A DNA stretch of 44,191 nt from an uncultured Sphingobacterium sp. (GTDB taxonomy: Bacteria > Bacteroidota > Bacteroidia > Sphingobacteriales > Sphingobacteriaceae): the NCBI GenBank assembly GCA_947630335.1, contig CANRHE010000006.1:1-44191 (forward strand), written 5' to 3'. Numbering within the stretch: position 1 is the stretch's first letter; each line of letters begins with the position of its first letter. Below the pieces are notes generated by a model. It made no database searches, had not been told where the DNA came from, and saw only the letters and a list, made by a program, of their open reading frames with translations. This document shows, in pieces, positions 8,971 through 18,240 of this stretch. The position numbers and the translations under genes were made by a program.

Positions 8971-10755
8971 ATGGCTAATTCAATACAACACAGGCTCGTT
9001 GAGCAGACAGTAGCTGCTGTTAAAGCACTTTATGGGGCTGATATTCCAGCTGGACAAATATCTTTGCAAGATACACGTAAGGAGTTTGAAGGACAAATTA
9101 CAATTGTCACATTCCCAGTTACGCGGTTTTCAAAAAAATCACCTGAAATGACTGGCGAAGAAATTGGCGGATATTTGAAAGATAATATTGAAGAAATTGA
9201 GGCTTTTAATGTTATTAAAGGTTTTTTAAATATTTCTCTGACAGATTCGTATTGGATTTCATTATTAAATGAAACTATTTCGCAGCAAGCATTTGGGAAA
9301 TTCCCAAGTAATGGTAAGAAAATAATGGTAGAATATTCTTCACCTAATACCAATAAGCCATTACATCTGGGACATATCCGAAACAATTTATTAGGTTATT
9401 CTGTAGCCGAAATCTTAAAAGCTTATGGTTATGATATTATCAAAGCGAACTTAGTTAATGATCGTGGTATACATATTTGCAAGTCTATGTTGGCTTGGCA
9501 AAAGTTTGGTAATGGCGAAACTCCAGCATCTTCGGGATTAAAGGGAGATCATTTAGTTGGAAAATACTATGTTGTTTTTGATAAAGAATACAAAAAAGAA
9601 ATTGAAGCGCTGAAAGCTCAAGGGCAAACAGAAGAAGATGCTAAGAAGAATGCTCCTCTTATGCTTGAAACTCAAGAAATGTTGAGACAATGGGAAGCAG
9701 GAGATGAGGATGTTGTTTCGTTATGGAAAACAATGAATGGTTGGGTATATGAAGGGTTTGCTTCAACATATAAACAATTAGGAGTGGATTTCGATAAGTA
9801 TTATTATGAGTCAGACACTTATTTATTAGGTAAAGATATTATTCAAGAAGGATTAGCATCTGGTGTTTTCTTCAAGAAAGATGACAATTCAGTTTGGATA
9901 GATTTAACGGACGAAGGATTGGATCAAAAATTAGTACTACGTGGAGATGGTACTTCAGTTTATATTACGCAAGATTTAGGTACAGCACAGTTAAAATACG
10001 ATGAGTTTGGAATGGACGAATCGATTTATGTAGTCGGTAATGAGCAAGACTATCATTTTAAAGTTCTGTTTTCAATCCTAAGGAAATTAGGAAAATCATG
10101 GGCAAAAGGCTTATTTCATTTATCTTATGGAATGGTCGATTTACCTTCTGGTAAAATGAAATCTCGCGAAGGAACGGTAGTAGACGCCGACGACTTGATG
10201 AAGGAAATGATTGAGACCGCTGCTGAAAGAACAGAAGAGTTAGGAAAAACAGAAGGGTTTTCTCAGGAAGAAAAAGCAGTTCTTTATAATACTATAGGCA
10301 TGGGGGCTTTGAAATATTTCTTATTGAAGGTAGACCCTAAAAAACGTCTATTATTCGATCCCAATGAGTCTGTTGACTTCCAAGGACACACTGGACCTTT
10401 CATTCAATATACTTACGCACGTATTAATTCAGTATTGCGCAAAGCAGCATTTACTAATACGTATTCAAAAGCAATACCTGCAACTATTTCTTCCTATGAA
10501 CGTGACTTAATTCAGGTATTAGCAGAATACCCAAATATAATTGAGGCAAGTGCTAAAGAGTTTAGTCCTGCACAGTTAGCTAATTTTGTATATGAGGTAG
10601 CACGTTTGTATAATAAATTTTATCATGAAGAAACAATTCTCAAAGCAGAGCAAGAAGAGGTGAAAACTTTCCGATTACATTTATCTCATTCTGCTGCATC
10701 AGTAATTGCTTCAGCTATGCGTTTATTAGGTATTCAAGTTCCTGAGAGAATGTAA
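8971..10755 (+). CDS. argS: Arginyl-tRNA synthetase
   Basis: Class I aminoacyl-tRNA synthetase that charges tRNA-Arg in the cytoplasm. I chose the ATG at 8971 (594 residues, MANSIQHRLVEQ), which starts directly on the N-terminal additional domain typical of ArgRS. An upstream in-frame TTG at 8875 would add 32 residues, but it is part of the -7 box and the added residues do not look like ArgRS. The HIGH motif is HLGH at 132-135 (NTNKPLHLGHIRNN), the KMSKS position is KMKSR at 395-399, and the C-terminal anticodon-binding helical domain ends with the usual LLGIQVPERM. The gene is complete and ends at a palindromic terminator. Confidence 0.96.
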   Translation: MANSIQHRLVEQTVAAVKALYGADIPAGQISLQDTRKEFEGQITIVTFPVTRFSKKSPEMTGEEIGGYLKDNIEEIEAFNVIKGFLNISLTDSYWISLLNETISQQAFGKFPSNGKKIMVEYSSPNTNKPLHLGHIRNNLLGYSVAEILKAYGYDIIKANLVNDRGIHICKSMLAWQKFGNGETPASSGLKGDHLVGKYYVVFDKEYKKEIEALKAQGQTEEDAKKNAPLMLETQEMLRQWEAGDEDVVSLWKTMNGWVYEGFASTYKQLGVDFDKYYYESDTYLLGKDIIQEGLASGVFFKKDDNSVWIDLTDEGLDQKLVLRGDGTSVYITQDLGTAQLKYDEFGMDESIYVVGNEQDYHFKVLFSILRKLGKSWAKGLFHLSYGMVDLPSGKMKSREGTVVDADDLMKEMIETAAERTEELGKTEGFSQEEKAVLYNTIGMGALKYFLLKVDPKKRLLFDPNESVDFQGHTGPFIQYTYARINSVLRKAAFTNTYSKAIPATISSYERDLIQVLAEYPNIIEASAKEFSPAQLANFVYEVARLYNKFYHEETILKAEQEEVKTFRLHLSHSAASVIASAMRLLGIQVPERM

Positions 10756-10773
10756 TCATTTTTATAGATTGTA

Positions 10774-10821
10774 ATATAAAAAATATTCTAACTATTTAAA
10801 TAGTTAGAATATTTTTTATAT
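10774..10821. terminator. Perfect 48-bp palindromic terminator after argS
   Basis: Arms 10774-10797 and 10798-10821 are exact reverse complements with no loop. The stem contains only two G:C pairs, so it is weaker than the other palindromes in the window. It lies 18 bases past the argS stop. Confidence 0.75.
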
Positions 10822-10868
10822 ATAGTTTTAGCACTTATATTTGATTTTTAAAAGAATCAAAATAAACT

Positions 10869-11942
10869 ATGAGAATTTATAAAGTAGGATTGATAGGTTT
10901 TTCAATTGGTGGACATGTTTTTCACGCTCCCTTTATTGCTAGTAATCCTAATTTAGAACTATACAAAGTAACAGCAAGAAAAGAAGAGCAACAGAAAATG
11001 CTTGCAGAGCGCTATCCTGAAGCTCAAGGAGTATTGTCTGCAGAGGATATCATTAATGACCCTTTGATAGATATCGTCGTCGTCGCAACTTCTAATGATG
11101 TTCATTATAGTTTAACGAAACAGGCTTTAGAAGCAGGTAAACATGTTATTGTAGAAAAACCATTTACAAATACTTCAGCTGAGGCGGATGAACTTATTGC
11201 GTTAGCAAAACGGAAAGGTTTATTATTATCTGTTCATCATAACGCTCGTTTTCATTCCGATTATAAAACTGTTAAAAGATTGTTAGCAGAAGAAAAGTTA
11301 GGTCGTGTTGTAAGTTATGAGGCACGTTTTGATCGTTTCCGAAACTTTTTAAGACCTGGTGCTTGGCGCGAAGAAAATCTCCCGGGATCGGGTATACATT
11401 ATGATTTAGGGGCACATTTAATTGATCAAGCTCTTCAACTATTTGGACATCCAGAATCTGTTTTTGCAGATTTACGTGTACAGCGCGATCACGCCAAAGC
11501 TATAGATGATTTTGAATATATATTATCTTATCCAAAATTAAAAGTCACCCTCAAAGGGCAGATGTTAGCTAAAGAAGCGACACCTAGATTCGCCATCTAT
11601 GGAATGAACGGATCTTTTGTAAAAAAAGGGGTAGACCCTCAAGAAAATCTTTTACGTGAAGGTAGAAGACCTGAACAGGATCCAAATTGGGGTGTAGAGT
11701 CAAAAGATATTCAAGGGTCTTTATCATTGTTTATTGATGGCAAAGATCTACATCAATGGGTGGAGTCTGAAATCGGTACAGGACAAGATTTTTATAAAAA
11801 TATAGTTGCTACTTTAGAAGGAAATGAAGAATTATTTATAAAGCCTGAGCAAGCTCGTGATGTTATTAGGATACTAGAACTAGGCGATCAATCTTGGTCA
11901 GAGAGACGTACAATTTCTACAGAAAATGAACTAATATCGTAG
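10869..11942 (+). CDS. Gfo/Idh/MocA family NAD(P)-dependent oxidoreductase
   Basis: 357-residue cytoplasmic dehydrogenase. The N-terminal Rossmann fold begins with KVGLIGFSIGGHVFHAPFI (residues 5-23); the FHAP element after the glycine turn resembles YdgJ/IolW-type scyllo-inositol dehydrogenases. EKPFTNTSAEADELI (about 97-111) carries the conserved EKP whose Lys acts in catalysis. SGIHYDLGAHLIDQAL (about 176-191) is the conserved C-terminal active-site segment with its His residues. The likely reaction is oxidation or reduction of a sugar or inositol, but the family is broad and the neighbours (argS, sbcC) give no substrate clue. It is a single-gene unit, convergent with sbcC. Confidence 0.88.
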   Translation: MRIYKVGLIGFSIGGHVFHAPFIASNPNLELYKVTARKEEQQKMLAERYPEAQGVLSAEDIINDPLIDIVVVATSNDVHYSLTKQALEAGKHVIVEKPFTNTSAEADELIALAKRKGLLLSVHHNARFHSDYKTVKRLLAEEKLGRVVSYEARFDRFRNFLRPGAWREENLPGSGIHYDLGAHLIDQALQLFGHPESVFADLRVQRDHAKAIDDFEYILSYPKLKVTLKGQMLAKEATPRFAIYGMNGSFVKKGVDPQENLLREGRRPEQDPNWGVESKDIQGSLSLFIDGKDLHQWVESEIGTGQDFYKNIVATLEGNEELFIKPEQARDVIRILELGDQSWSERRTISTENELIS

Positions 11943-11949
11943 GTGTTAT

Positions 11950-11999
11950 TTATATTATTTATCATGCATGACATCTGTCATGCATGATAAATAATATAA
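11950..11999. terminator. Long hairpin terminator between convergent genes
   Basis: Arms 11950-11973 and 11976-11999 pair perfectly around a 2-base centre (TC). The inner part contains the smaller palindrome ATCATGCATGAT. It fills nearly all the space between the oxidoreductase stop (11942) and the sbcC stop (12002). The outer arms are A/T-rich but lack a pure T run, so termination efficiency is uncertain. Confidence 0.7.
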
Positions 12000-12001
12000 T
12001 A

Positions 12002-15000
12002 TTAATTGTAATTTACTTGACTGCCTTTTTCGATATTATTAGTAATTGTAATTGAGCGAGGCATTCTTTCTTTCAGTTCTTCAACGTGAGATATAATACC
12101 GACAACTCGATTCTCTTGGTGAAGGTACTGTAAGGTGTCAAAAACTGTATTAATACTTTTAGTATCTTGCGTGCCAAATCCTTCATCTATAAAGAAGAAG
12201 TTACGATCTGCTTTATTTAAGGCTTGAATACTCTCAGCCAATGCAAGCGCAAGACATAATGATGCTTGAAAACTCTGACCTCCTGAAAGTGTTTTAATTG
12301 AACGTTGGTAACCATTATTCAGAAAATCCTTAACTTCAAATTCATTGTTTTCGTTGATGCATAGAGAGAGTTGGTTTTTCGTTAATCTATGGAATCTATT
12401 ATTCGCTATTTCACACAATCTTTCTAAGTGAATACTAGAAACATAATTAACGAAACCATTACCTTTAAACATATTGTCTAATAGTTTTAAATTCTCTTTT
12501 CGCTCATTTAGTGAATTGAACTCTTTGATTAAATGTGATTTTTTAATCAATTCATTTTCAATTCTTTCTAAATCTTTTTCTATAGCTCCTATTTTACTGA
12601 TCTCTAACTCGAGTAACTTTAATAATTCTTCAACTTTATCATTAGCTTCTTTTAACGCTTCTTCTGAAAAGTCATTATTTATCATATATTTATTTAATTC
12701 TTCTACTCGAGTTGTTAAAGTATTTATTTTAAAAGTATACTGCTGAATAGTCTCTTTTATAGTTACTACATCTAATCTCTTATTCAAAATTGACTCTACC
12801 TCCGCTATATCTTTAAATAAAAATGTTATCAATAATGACTGAGTAAGTGCATTCAGTTCTATTTCATCTTGTTTGATACGTTCTAGACGAATATTTAACT
12901 CATTTAATTGCCCTTTTACTGTAGCTAATTCATTTGTATTAGCTTGTAAGTTCATATTCCAAAGCTTATAGTTACTTTCAACCGTATTAATTTTTGAGGT
13001 TATCTGTAGAGCCATGTTATTAAGCTCATCTTTACTATGATTAATAAATAATAAGGACGTCAACTCCTTAATCATACTACGATTTTGAGCAATATTCGAC
13101 GATAAGGACTCTATTTTATTTTGGATTTCGTCAATAGATTTTTGATACTTTTGTACATTATCGCGAACAACGGATAAGCTATTTCGTAAGTTTTTAAGGC
13201 TTAATTCTCTAGTTCTAATTGTTCCTTCCAAATCCATTATAAAAGCTTTTTTAGCTTCGAATAATGTCTTATTATTTTCATCAAATTCCTTCCAGATAAA
13301 TTTATGATGGTGCAATTTTTTTTCTTCTACTAGCTTGTTTAATTCATTTTCTTTAGCTTTTTTATCATCAATTTTATCCAATACATATTTTGAAGTTGTA
13401 GTTAGATTTGTATATAACAATCTCAAAGATGCTTCACTTGCAGCAAGCTGATGTTTTTTTTGAGTCAAATCCCTTCTTTCTACACTCAAATCAGCAGTAT
13501 GCATCACATTTGGATGTTCTTTTGCACCACATAAGGGGCATGGTTGTCCCTCGTGAAGATTCATTACAAATTGCGATAATTCTTCTTTAAGTAGCAAAGC
13601 CGATTCTTTTTCTGCGATATCCTCTGAAGCTATTTGATGCTTAATTAATTCTTGATCTAAATTTTCCTTCCAATTATCAAATGTATATTGATGCTCATTA
13701 AATTTTTGATGTAGTGAATTTAAGTCTTCATCGATAGCTAATTTCTGATGCTCTATAGTTACTATTTGACGGTCCAATTCGTCTCTAGTTTGATACCAAG
13801 ATTCAATAGAGAATAACTCGCTAGTGTTTAATCGTTTATTTTTTAATAGTTCAAGATTTTCTTCAGCTTGCGTAATCTCTGCATTTAATTGGATTTCCTG
13901 CGACTGTTGTTGGCTAAGCATAGGAATACCTTTTTCTAAACGACTTTTTAACTCCTTTTGGCTAATGACTAAGTCCACATTACGGACTAGAATTTCGATT
14001 TCAAGAAGTTGTTTTTTATAAATATCTAATTTACTGTAATCATCGGTTATGGAAGCTAACTGTTGCGTATATTTAGCTATATTTTGTGATAATAGCTCTT
14101 GGTCTGCTGATAAGAGTTTGACTTTATTCGTGGTATCAGTTTTGTCGCTTTGAAGATCTTTTAGTTTTGTAATAGGTTCTTTAAAATTTAAAACTACTGA
14201 TTCATAAGCTAATAATTCTTTTTCTTGCTCTTGGATTTTAGGCCTCTGACTTTCTAAAATGTCTAACTCTTGGTTTAAATTTTGAAGTTCTTGTCGAATA
14301 GAATGAGTATGGTTCAAGTTCTTTAACGATTCAGACCATGTTTTATGCTGACTTCTTAGAGATTCTAGCTTTAGCCGTTCTTCAGATAATTCCTTAACTT
14401 TTATTTCCTTGTTTTCCTCAGTGATATCTTCAAACCCTGATAAAGCCCCTTTAATGTTCTCAAGATGTCTATTGTTCTCCGCTTGAAGTATTCCTACTTT
14501 TGGCCCTAAATCATATTTGTTTAATAGGAAAATCTCTTTCATCATATCTGATCGATCTTTTCCTTTGAGCTCTAAGAACTCTTTAAACTGGCCTTGAGGA
14601 ATGATTATTGTACGTCTAAAATTAGAATAAGAAAGATTAGTTACCAATGCTCCATCAGCGGATTCCATTGGAATCCATTTGTCATCTTTCCATTCATAGG
14701 CAGTACGTTCAATAGTGGTTATATCTTCAAAGCGTTTACGACGTTTCCATTGTGCCGTAAAGCGAAACTTCCTATTCTCAAAATTTAGAAAATGAAAATC
14801 TATAATGGCATGGTTAGATTTTAGATTAAGCATATTATATGCCCGTTTCTCCTGTTTATTTAGCCGTTCGGTTTCACCGTATAATGCGTAGCTAATAGCT
14901 TCTAATATTGATGATTTACCAGATCCTACATTGCCAAAAATACCAAATAATCCAGCTTCGGTTAATTTCGAAAAATCAATCTCTTGTTTTTCTTGATAGG

Positions 15001-15037
15001 AATATAATCCTTGGATACTTAAATATAATGGTAACAT
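12002..15037 (-). CDS. sbcC: Exonuclease SbcCD, ATPase subunit SbcC
   Basis: 1011-residue SMC-like ATPase, the partner of SbcD in the Mre11-Rad50-type complex that processes hairpins and DNA ends. The Walker A motif GNVGSGKS is at residues 35-42. Two long coiled coils flank a zinc hook with C500-P-L-C503 (GQPCPLCGAKEHP), almost exactly mid-protein, which dimerises arms through Zn. The C-terminal lobe has the ABC signature LSGGQSFQASLCLALALAE and Walker B FFFIDEGFGTQD. All parts of a working protein are present. It lies 5 bases downstream of sbcD, so the two are co-transcribed. The abundance of long palindromes in this genome is a natural substrate class for this enzyme. Confidence 0.95.
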   Translation of the reverse strand: MLPLYLSIQGLYSYQEKQEIDFSKLTEAGLFGIFGNVGSGKSSILEAISYALYGETERLNKQEKRAYNMLNLKSNHAIIDFHFLNFENRKFRFTAQWKRRKRFEDITTIERTAYEWKDDKWIPMESADGALVTNLSYSNFRRTIIIPQGQFKEFLELKGKDRSDMMKEIFLLNKYDLGPKVGILQAENNRHLENIKGALSGFEDITEENKEIKVKELSEERLKLESLRSQHKTWSESLKNLNHTHSIRQELQNLNQELDILESQRPKIQEQEKELLAYESVVLNFKEPITKLKDLQSDKTDTTNKVKLLSADQELLSQNIAKYTQQLASITDDYSKLDIYKKQLLEIEILVRNVDLVISQKELKSRLEKGIPMLSQQQSQEIQLNAEITQAEENLELLKNKRLNTSELFSIESWYQTRDELDRQIVTIEHQKLAIDEDLNSLHQKFNEHQYTFDNWKENLDQELIKHQIASEDIAEKESALLLKEELSQFVMNLHEGQPCPLCGAKEHPNVMHTADLSVERRDLTQKKHQLAASEASLRLLYTNLTTTSKYVLDKIDDKKAKENELNKLVEEKKLHHHKFIWKEFDENNKTLFEAKKAFIMDLEGTIRTRELSLKNLRNSLSVVRDNVQKYQKSIDEIQNKIESLSSNIAQNRSMIKELTSLLFINHSKDELNNMALQITSKINTVESNYKLWNMNLQANTNELATVKGQLNELNIRLERIKQDEIELNALTQSLLITFLFKDIAEVESILNKRLDVVTIKETIQQYTFKINTLTTRVEELNKYMINNDFSEEALKEANDKVEELLKLLELEISKIGAIEKDLERIENELIKKSHLIKEFNSLNERKENLKLLDNMFKGNGFVNYVSSIHLERLCEIANNRFHRLTKNQLSLCINENNEFEVKDFLNNGYQRSIKTLSGGQSFQASLCLALALAESIQALNKADRNFFFIDEGFGTQDTKSINTVFDTLQYLHQENRVVGIISHVEELKERMPRSITITNNIEKGSQVNYN

Positions 15038-15042
15038 TTTTT

Positions 15043-16269
15043 TTATTCTATTACGTCTTTCGTTGAATTGACTATTTCTTTAAACAAAGCATTAATATCC
15101 TCATTAGGTTCTTGACCATATTTACTGATGAAGAAGTCTTTAAATAGATTATTGATATCTTGATCTAAATTTATATTTTTTTTGTTATCGCTATCTATAA
15201 CTTGTCTATTTACGATTGGTATTATATGTACTATACCATCATGGGCCTCGTGCAATCGTTTAAGCTCTTGCGAAGTCATGAATACATCAGTAGCGATTGT
15301 CAACTCGACGAGGGTATACGGGTTTTCTCGCAGCCATAATACCGCATCTTCGATACTGTCAAATCTTTTTCTATGCAGCGATTTACCTTTAGTTAAAGAG
15401 AAGGTATTAATTTTAGGAACTATGTCAGGTTCAATTTCAATGATGACCACTTTCTTTGTTTGACCCGCTTCTGAAAAAGAATAACATAGCGGTGAACTAG
15501 CGTAAACTACAGGATGACTGTGCCCTTTAACAAATTGGAAGCGATGTAAGTGACCTAGTGCAGTATATTGAATACTTGGAGGGATAGCATCTGTATAAAT
15601 AATGTCTGAGTTTCCTATTTTTATAGGTTTTTCTCCTTCAGGCTCTTCTAGTATTTCGCCTCCACGTTCTAACATGTACAAATGAGCCATTAAAATATTA
15701 ACTCCATTTTTGTCACAATACTTATCAGCTATTAATTCCCAATTATTTTTTAATACTTCATGGAGTTGTTCTGCTTTATCTTCTATACCGAGAAACTGTT
15801 TTAATCGGACTTCGTTCGCATAAGGAGTAGTAATAATACGTATAGGATAATCTAGGTGGTTTATTTTTAGTTCGATAAAACCTTTATCTGACTGCGTAAT
15901 GGAATAACTATCGTCCATAGTAAATGGGCGTATTTCCGCATGAGGATAGCCAATGAAAATAATACCACATGCGCGTGCTAAGGATTCTGGAGAATCAATT
16001 CGATCAGGAGAATCATGATTGCCCGCTATAGCTATAACAGGTCTAGTACCTTGATTTGTTAATCTTTTAAGCGTTTGATATAATAGTTCAGTTGCATCTA
16101 CAGGAGGGTTGAAGGCGTCAAATAAGTCACCCGCAACTAGGACTAGGTCAACTTCTTGTTCGTTAGCAATAGTACATATTTCGTCTAAAACCTTTTTTTG
16201 CTCCTCGAATCTTGATAAATAATCAAGCCGCTTTCCTAAATGCCAATCCGCCGTATGTAATATTTTCAT
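15043..16269 (-). CDS. sbcD: Exonuclease SbcCD, nuclease subunit SbcD
   Basis: 408-residue Mre11-type metallophosphoesterase providing the nuclease activity of SbcCD. The phosphodiesterase motifs occur in order: HTADWHLGK (D8 and H10), VAGDLFDAFNPP, GNHDSPDR, a His in MAHLYMLERG and ALGHLHRFQ. These supply the two Mn sites. The C-terminal portion is the capping and SbcC-binding region. The start at 16269 leaves only four residues before the first motif, as is typical. It is the first gene of the sbcD-sbcC pair; a near-consensus TATTTTTA lies upstream on the minus strand. Confidence 0.95.
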   Translation of the reverse strand: MKILHTADWHLGKRLDYLSRFEEQKKVLDEICTIANEQEVDLVLVAGDLFDAFNPPVDATELLYQTLKRLTNQGTRPVIAIAGNHDSPDRIDSPESLARACGIIFIGYPHAEIRPFTMDDSYSITQSDKGFIELKINHLDYPIRIITTPYANEVRLKQFLGIEDKAEQLHEVLKNNWELIADKYCDKNGVNILMAHLYMLERGGEILEEPEGEKPIKIGNSDIIYTDAIPPSIQYTALGHLHRFQFVKGHSHPVVYASSPLCYSFSEAGQTKKVVIIEIEPDIVPKINTFSLTKGKSLHRKRFDSIEDAVLWLRENPYTLVELTIATDVFMTSQELKRLHEAHDGIVHIIPIVNRQVIDSDNKKNINLDQDINNLFKDFFISKYGQEPNEDINALFKEIVNSTKDVIE

Positions 16270-16342
16270 GTTTAATATAAGCTTGTTTGCTTCGATCTAA
16301 AAATACAGAATTTTAGTAGAGAAATACGTTTTTCTTAAAAAC

Positions 16343-16377
16343 AAAAAAGCCTTTCAAAATCACAATGAAAGGCTTTT
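16343..16377 (-). terminator. Intrinsic terminator of the cytochrome gene
   Basis: AAAAGCCTTTCA (16345-16356) pairs with TGAAAGGCTTTT (16366-16377) around a 9-base loop. On the minus strand the stem is followed by a run of six T (16348-16343), a classical terminator 18 bases past the cytochrome stop. Confidence 0.85.
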
Positions 16378-16395
16378 AGTAATATTAAATCAGGC

Positions 16396-16806
16396 TTACT
16401 TTAAACTTACTGTATTAGGTTCTGCATTTCCATTATGACAGGTGTTGCAATTTATATTTTGAATAACCCCTTCATGAGGTTCATTGAAATATTTTTTGTT
16501 TATTTTTTTTGTCATTTTCATCATACTTCTAGCAATATCTTTATTCGGGTTAGCATCGCTAACAAAATTTAATCCTTTCTCGCCATTATCCTTTGGACTG
16601 TGGCAATGATTACATTTTACACCCAGAGCAGCATTAAACCCTTGCATAACTTTTGTTAATTCTTCATCAGAGATATTTTTTGGTAATACTTTGAGATTAA
16701 CGGGCTTGTTTTGTTTAGCAAAATATCCATTATTAGTAAAACCACTGATGGCAAACACAACTATAGCTATACAACTAAGTATAATATATTTATTCATCTT
16801 TCTCAT
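16396..16806 (-). CDS. Small exported dihaem c-type cytochrome
   Basis: 136-residue protein with an N-terminal membrane or signal segment (about 5-24) and two CXXCH haem sites, C65-NHC-H69 and C120-NTC-H124, for covalent attachment of haem c in the periplasm. The segment LPKNISDEELTKVMQGFNAALGVKCNHCH resembles the photosynthetic-reaction-centre cytochrome family, which is common as a small electron carrier in non-photosynthetic Bacteroidota. Two starts are possible, M1 and M4 (MNKYIIL), and the difference does not affect the mature protein. The redox partner cannot be inferred from the neighbours. It has its own terminator and is divergent from the hydrolase gene. Confidence 0.87.
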   Translation of the reverse strand: MRKMNKYIILSCIAIVVFAISGFTNNGYFAKQNKPVNLKVLPKNISDEELTKVMQGFNAALGVKCNHCHSPKDNGEKGLNFVSDANPNKDIARSMMKMTKKINKKYFNEPHEGVIQNINCNTCHNGNAEPNTVSLK

Positions 16807-16902
16807 TTTAGTTCCCTTTTTTAATTCGTTATAAACAATAATACTTAAAAAATATATATTGTCATAATAAAGTCATTGAATATTTTTTATTAAATAATTT
16901 AT

Positions 16903-16910
16903 TATTTTTG
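16903..16910 (+). promoter_or_regulatory. -7 box of the secreted hydrolase gene
   Basis: TATTTTTG fits TAnnTTTG and lies 23 bases before the ATG at 16934. A TTG at 16876-16878 is a little too far upstream to be a normal -33 element. Confidence 0.5.
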
Positions 16911-16933
16911 AAAATGCAATATATGCTATTATT

Positions 16934-17626
16934 ATGAAACTAATATTTTCACTACTTTTTACATGGTTAGCTATATTAACAAATGTATATGGAGAAGTAA
17001 AACCAATTAAGAATAAAACCAAATATAACTTTTTACTTACTCTTTCTAAGTATTACGCAGAAGATGGCGAAAAGCAACCTATACTCATATTTCTTCATGG
17101 TAGAAGCCTTTCTGGTAATAATTTAGAACGTGTCAAAAGATATGGTGTCCTATATGCTATGAGTAGAGGAAAGGAGATTCCAGCTATAGTTGTAGCGCCA
17201 CAAACAAACAATGGATGGAATCCTGATGATGTTATGGAGGTTATAGATTATGTACTTGATAATTATAATGCGGATCCGCGTCGAGTGTATGTCTGTGGCA
17301 TGAGTATGGGAGGCTATGGAACGCTAGATGTAGCTGGAAAGTATCCTGAACGTATTGCAGCAGCTGTAGCTATATGTGGTGGCGGAACACTCTCATACGC
17401 TGAGAATCTTACCAAAGTACCCTTATGGATTAAACATGGTAGTGCAGATCGAGCAGTATCTGTGAATGAGTCCAAAAAAATATATAATGCTATCAAAAAA
17501 CATAATTCTCTTGCCGACGTGACACTTACTATAATTAAAGGTGGTACGCATGGGAGCGTTGAGCGTTTATTTCATCAAGAAGATATTTATAGATGGATGC
17601 TTAGTTATAAAAAGGGTGAATCATAG
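16934..17626 (+). CDS. Exported alpha/beta hydrolase (prolyl-oligopeptidase/esterase type)
   Basis: 230-residue hydrolase with a signal peptide (about 1-20, MKLIFSLLFTWLAILTNVYG). The fold markers are the oxyanion strand ILIFLHGRSLSG, the nucleophile elbow CGMSMGGYG with S124, the acid D172 (KHGSADRAVS) and the base H206 (GGTHGSVE), so a complete Ser-Asp-His triad is present. This architecture is shared by carboxylesterases, feruloyl esterases and phospholipase-like enzymes, and the substrate is not evident. The protein is compact and has no extra domain. It is a single gene, convergent with and 14 bases from the HD-domain gene. Confidence 0.85.
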   Translation: MKLIFSLLFTWLAILTNVYGEVKPIKNKTKYNFLLTLSKYYAEDGEKQPILIFLHGRSLSGNNLERVKRYGVLYAMSRGKEIPAIVVAPQTNNGWNPDDVMEVIDYVLDNYNADPRRVYVCGMSMGGYGTLDVAGKYPERIAAAVAICGGGTLSYAENLTKVPLWIKHGSADRAVSVNESKKIYNAIKKHNSLADVTLTIIKGGTHGSVERLFHQEDIYRWMLSYKKGES

Positions 17627-17649
17627 TTATACTACATAATTCACTCTTT
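17611..17649. terminator. Possible shared hairpin at convergent gene ends
   Basis: AAAGGGTGAAT (17611-17621) pairs with ATTCACTCTTT (17639-17649) except for one G-U pair, with a 17-base loop. It includes the last codons of both convergent genes and has a T-rich exit on the plus strand. Confidence 0.45.
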
Positions 17650-18228
17650 TCTAAGAATACCTTGTGCTACTGCTTCTTCCAATAGATGTTCAGCATATTT
17701 CCATATTCCAATTGAACCATTAGCAATTACCTTTTTTTTATCAAAAACTTTTTGGTAAGGAATATCATACTCAGCCCAAGTGCCTCCATTGTTTGAAAAG
17801 TTCTGAAGTAAGGGCTCTAACCTATCCATAGTACGCGCAAACTTCGCTTCAGGTGTGTCTCCTTTTTCAAATTCTAACCACAATGTGGTAAGTTCTATAG
17901 CTTGATCTTTTGGAAGGATTCCAAATATTCGCTGAGCGGCTTTTGCTTCTTCTTCTGTATTGTCATGGCTTTTCAAGCTGTCATATAAAAAAGTATCCCC
18001 AGCATCAATTTCCACAAGATCATGGATCAATACCATTTTTACAGTTTTGATGATATTTATAGGCACATTTGAATGTTCAGAAAGAATTAATGTCATTAAT
18101 GCTAGATGCCAACTATGCTCAGCATCATTCTCTTGACGATCACTATTTATTAATTTTGTTTTTCTAAGAATATATTTTAGCTTATCTATTTCTTTAATAA
18201 ACTCAATTTGTTGAAGTAGTCTATTCAT
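17641..18228 (-). CDS. HD-domain phosphohydrolase (YfbR-like nucleotidase family)
   Basis: 195-residue cytoplasmic helical protein with a full HD signature: H38 in DAEHSWHLALM, H69-D70 in MVLIHDLVEIDAGD, and a later Asp in ARTMDRLEPLLQN. These are the metal ligands of HD hydrolases such as 5'-deoxynucleotidases. LIHDLVEIDAGDT is typical of the HD_3 subgroup, so a role in cleaning up nucleoside monophosphates is plausible but not shown. A -7 box (TATATTTG, minus strand) ends five bases before the ATG, which predicts a leaderless mRNA. It is a single-gene unit. Confidence 0.85.
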   Translation of the reverse strand: MNRLLQQIEFIKEIDKLKYILRKTKLINSDRQENDAEHSWHLALMTLILSEHSNVPINIIKTVKMVLIHDLVEIDAGDTFLYDSLKSHDNTEEEAKAAQRIFGILPKDQAIELTTLWLEFEKGDTPEAKFARTMDRLEPLLQNFSNNGGTWAEYDIPYQKVFDKKKVIANGSIGIWKYAEHLLEEAVAQGILRKE

Positions 18229-18232
18229 TGAA

Positions 18233-18240
18233 CAAATATA
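18233..18240 (-). promoter_or_regulatory. -7 box of the HD-domain gene
   Basis: On the minus strand this reads TATATTTG, a full match to TAnnTTTG. Its last base is four bases from the ATG at 18228, so transcription would start at or next to the start codon. Confidence 0.5.

Noticed and set aside
9030..9386. 118-codon minus-strand frame
   Set aside because: It is a shadow of the argS N-terminal region.
10774..10821. Long palindromes as ends of a miniature transposon
   Set aside because: The palindromes differ in sequence from one another, lack target duplications and sit just past stop codons, so terminators explain them better.
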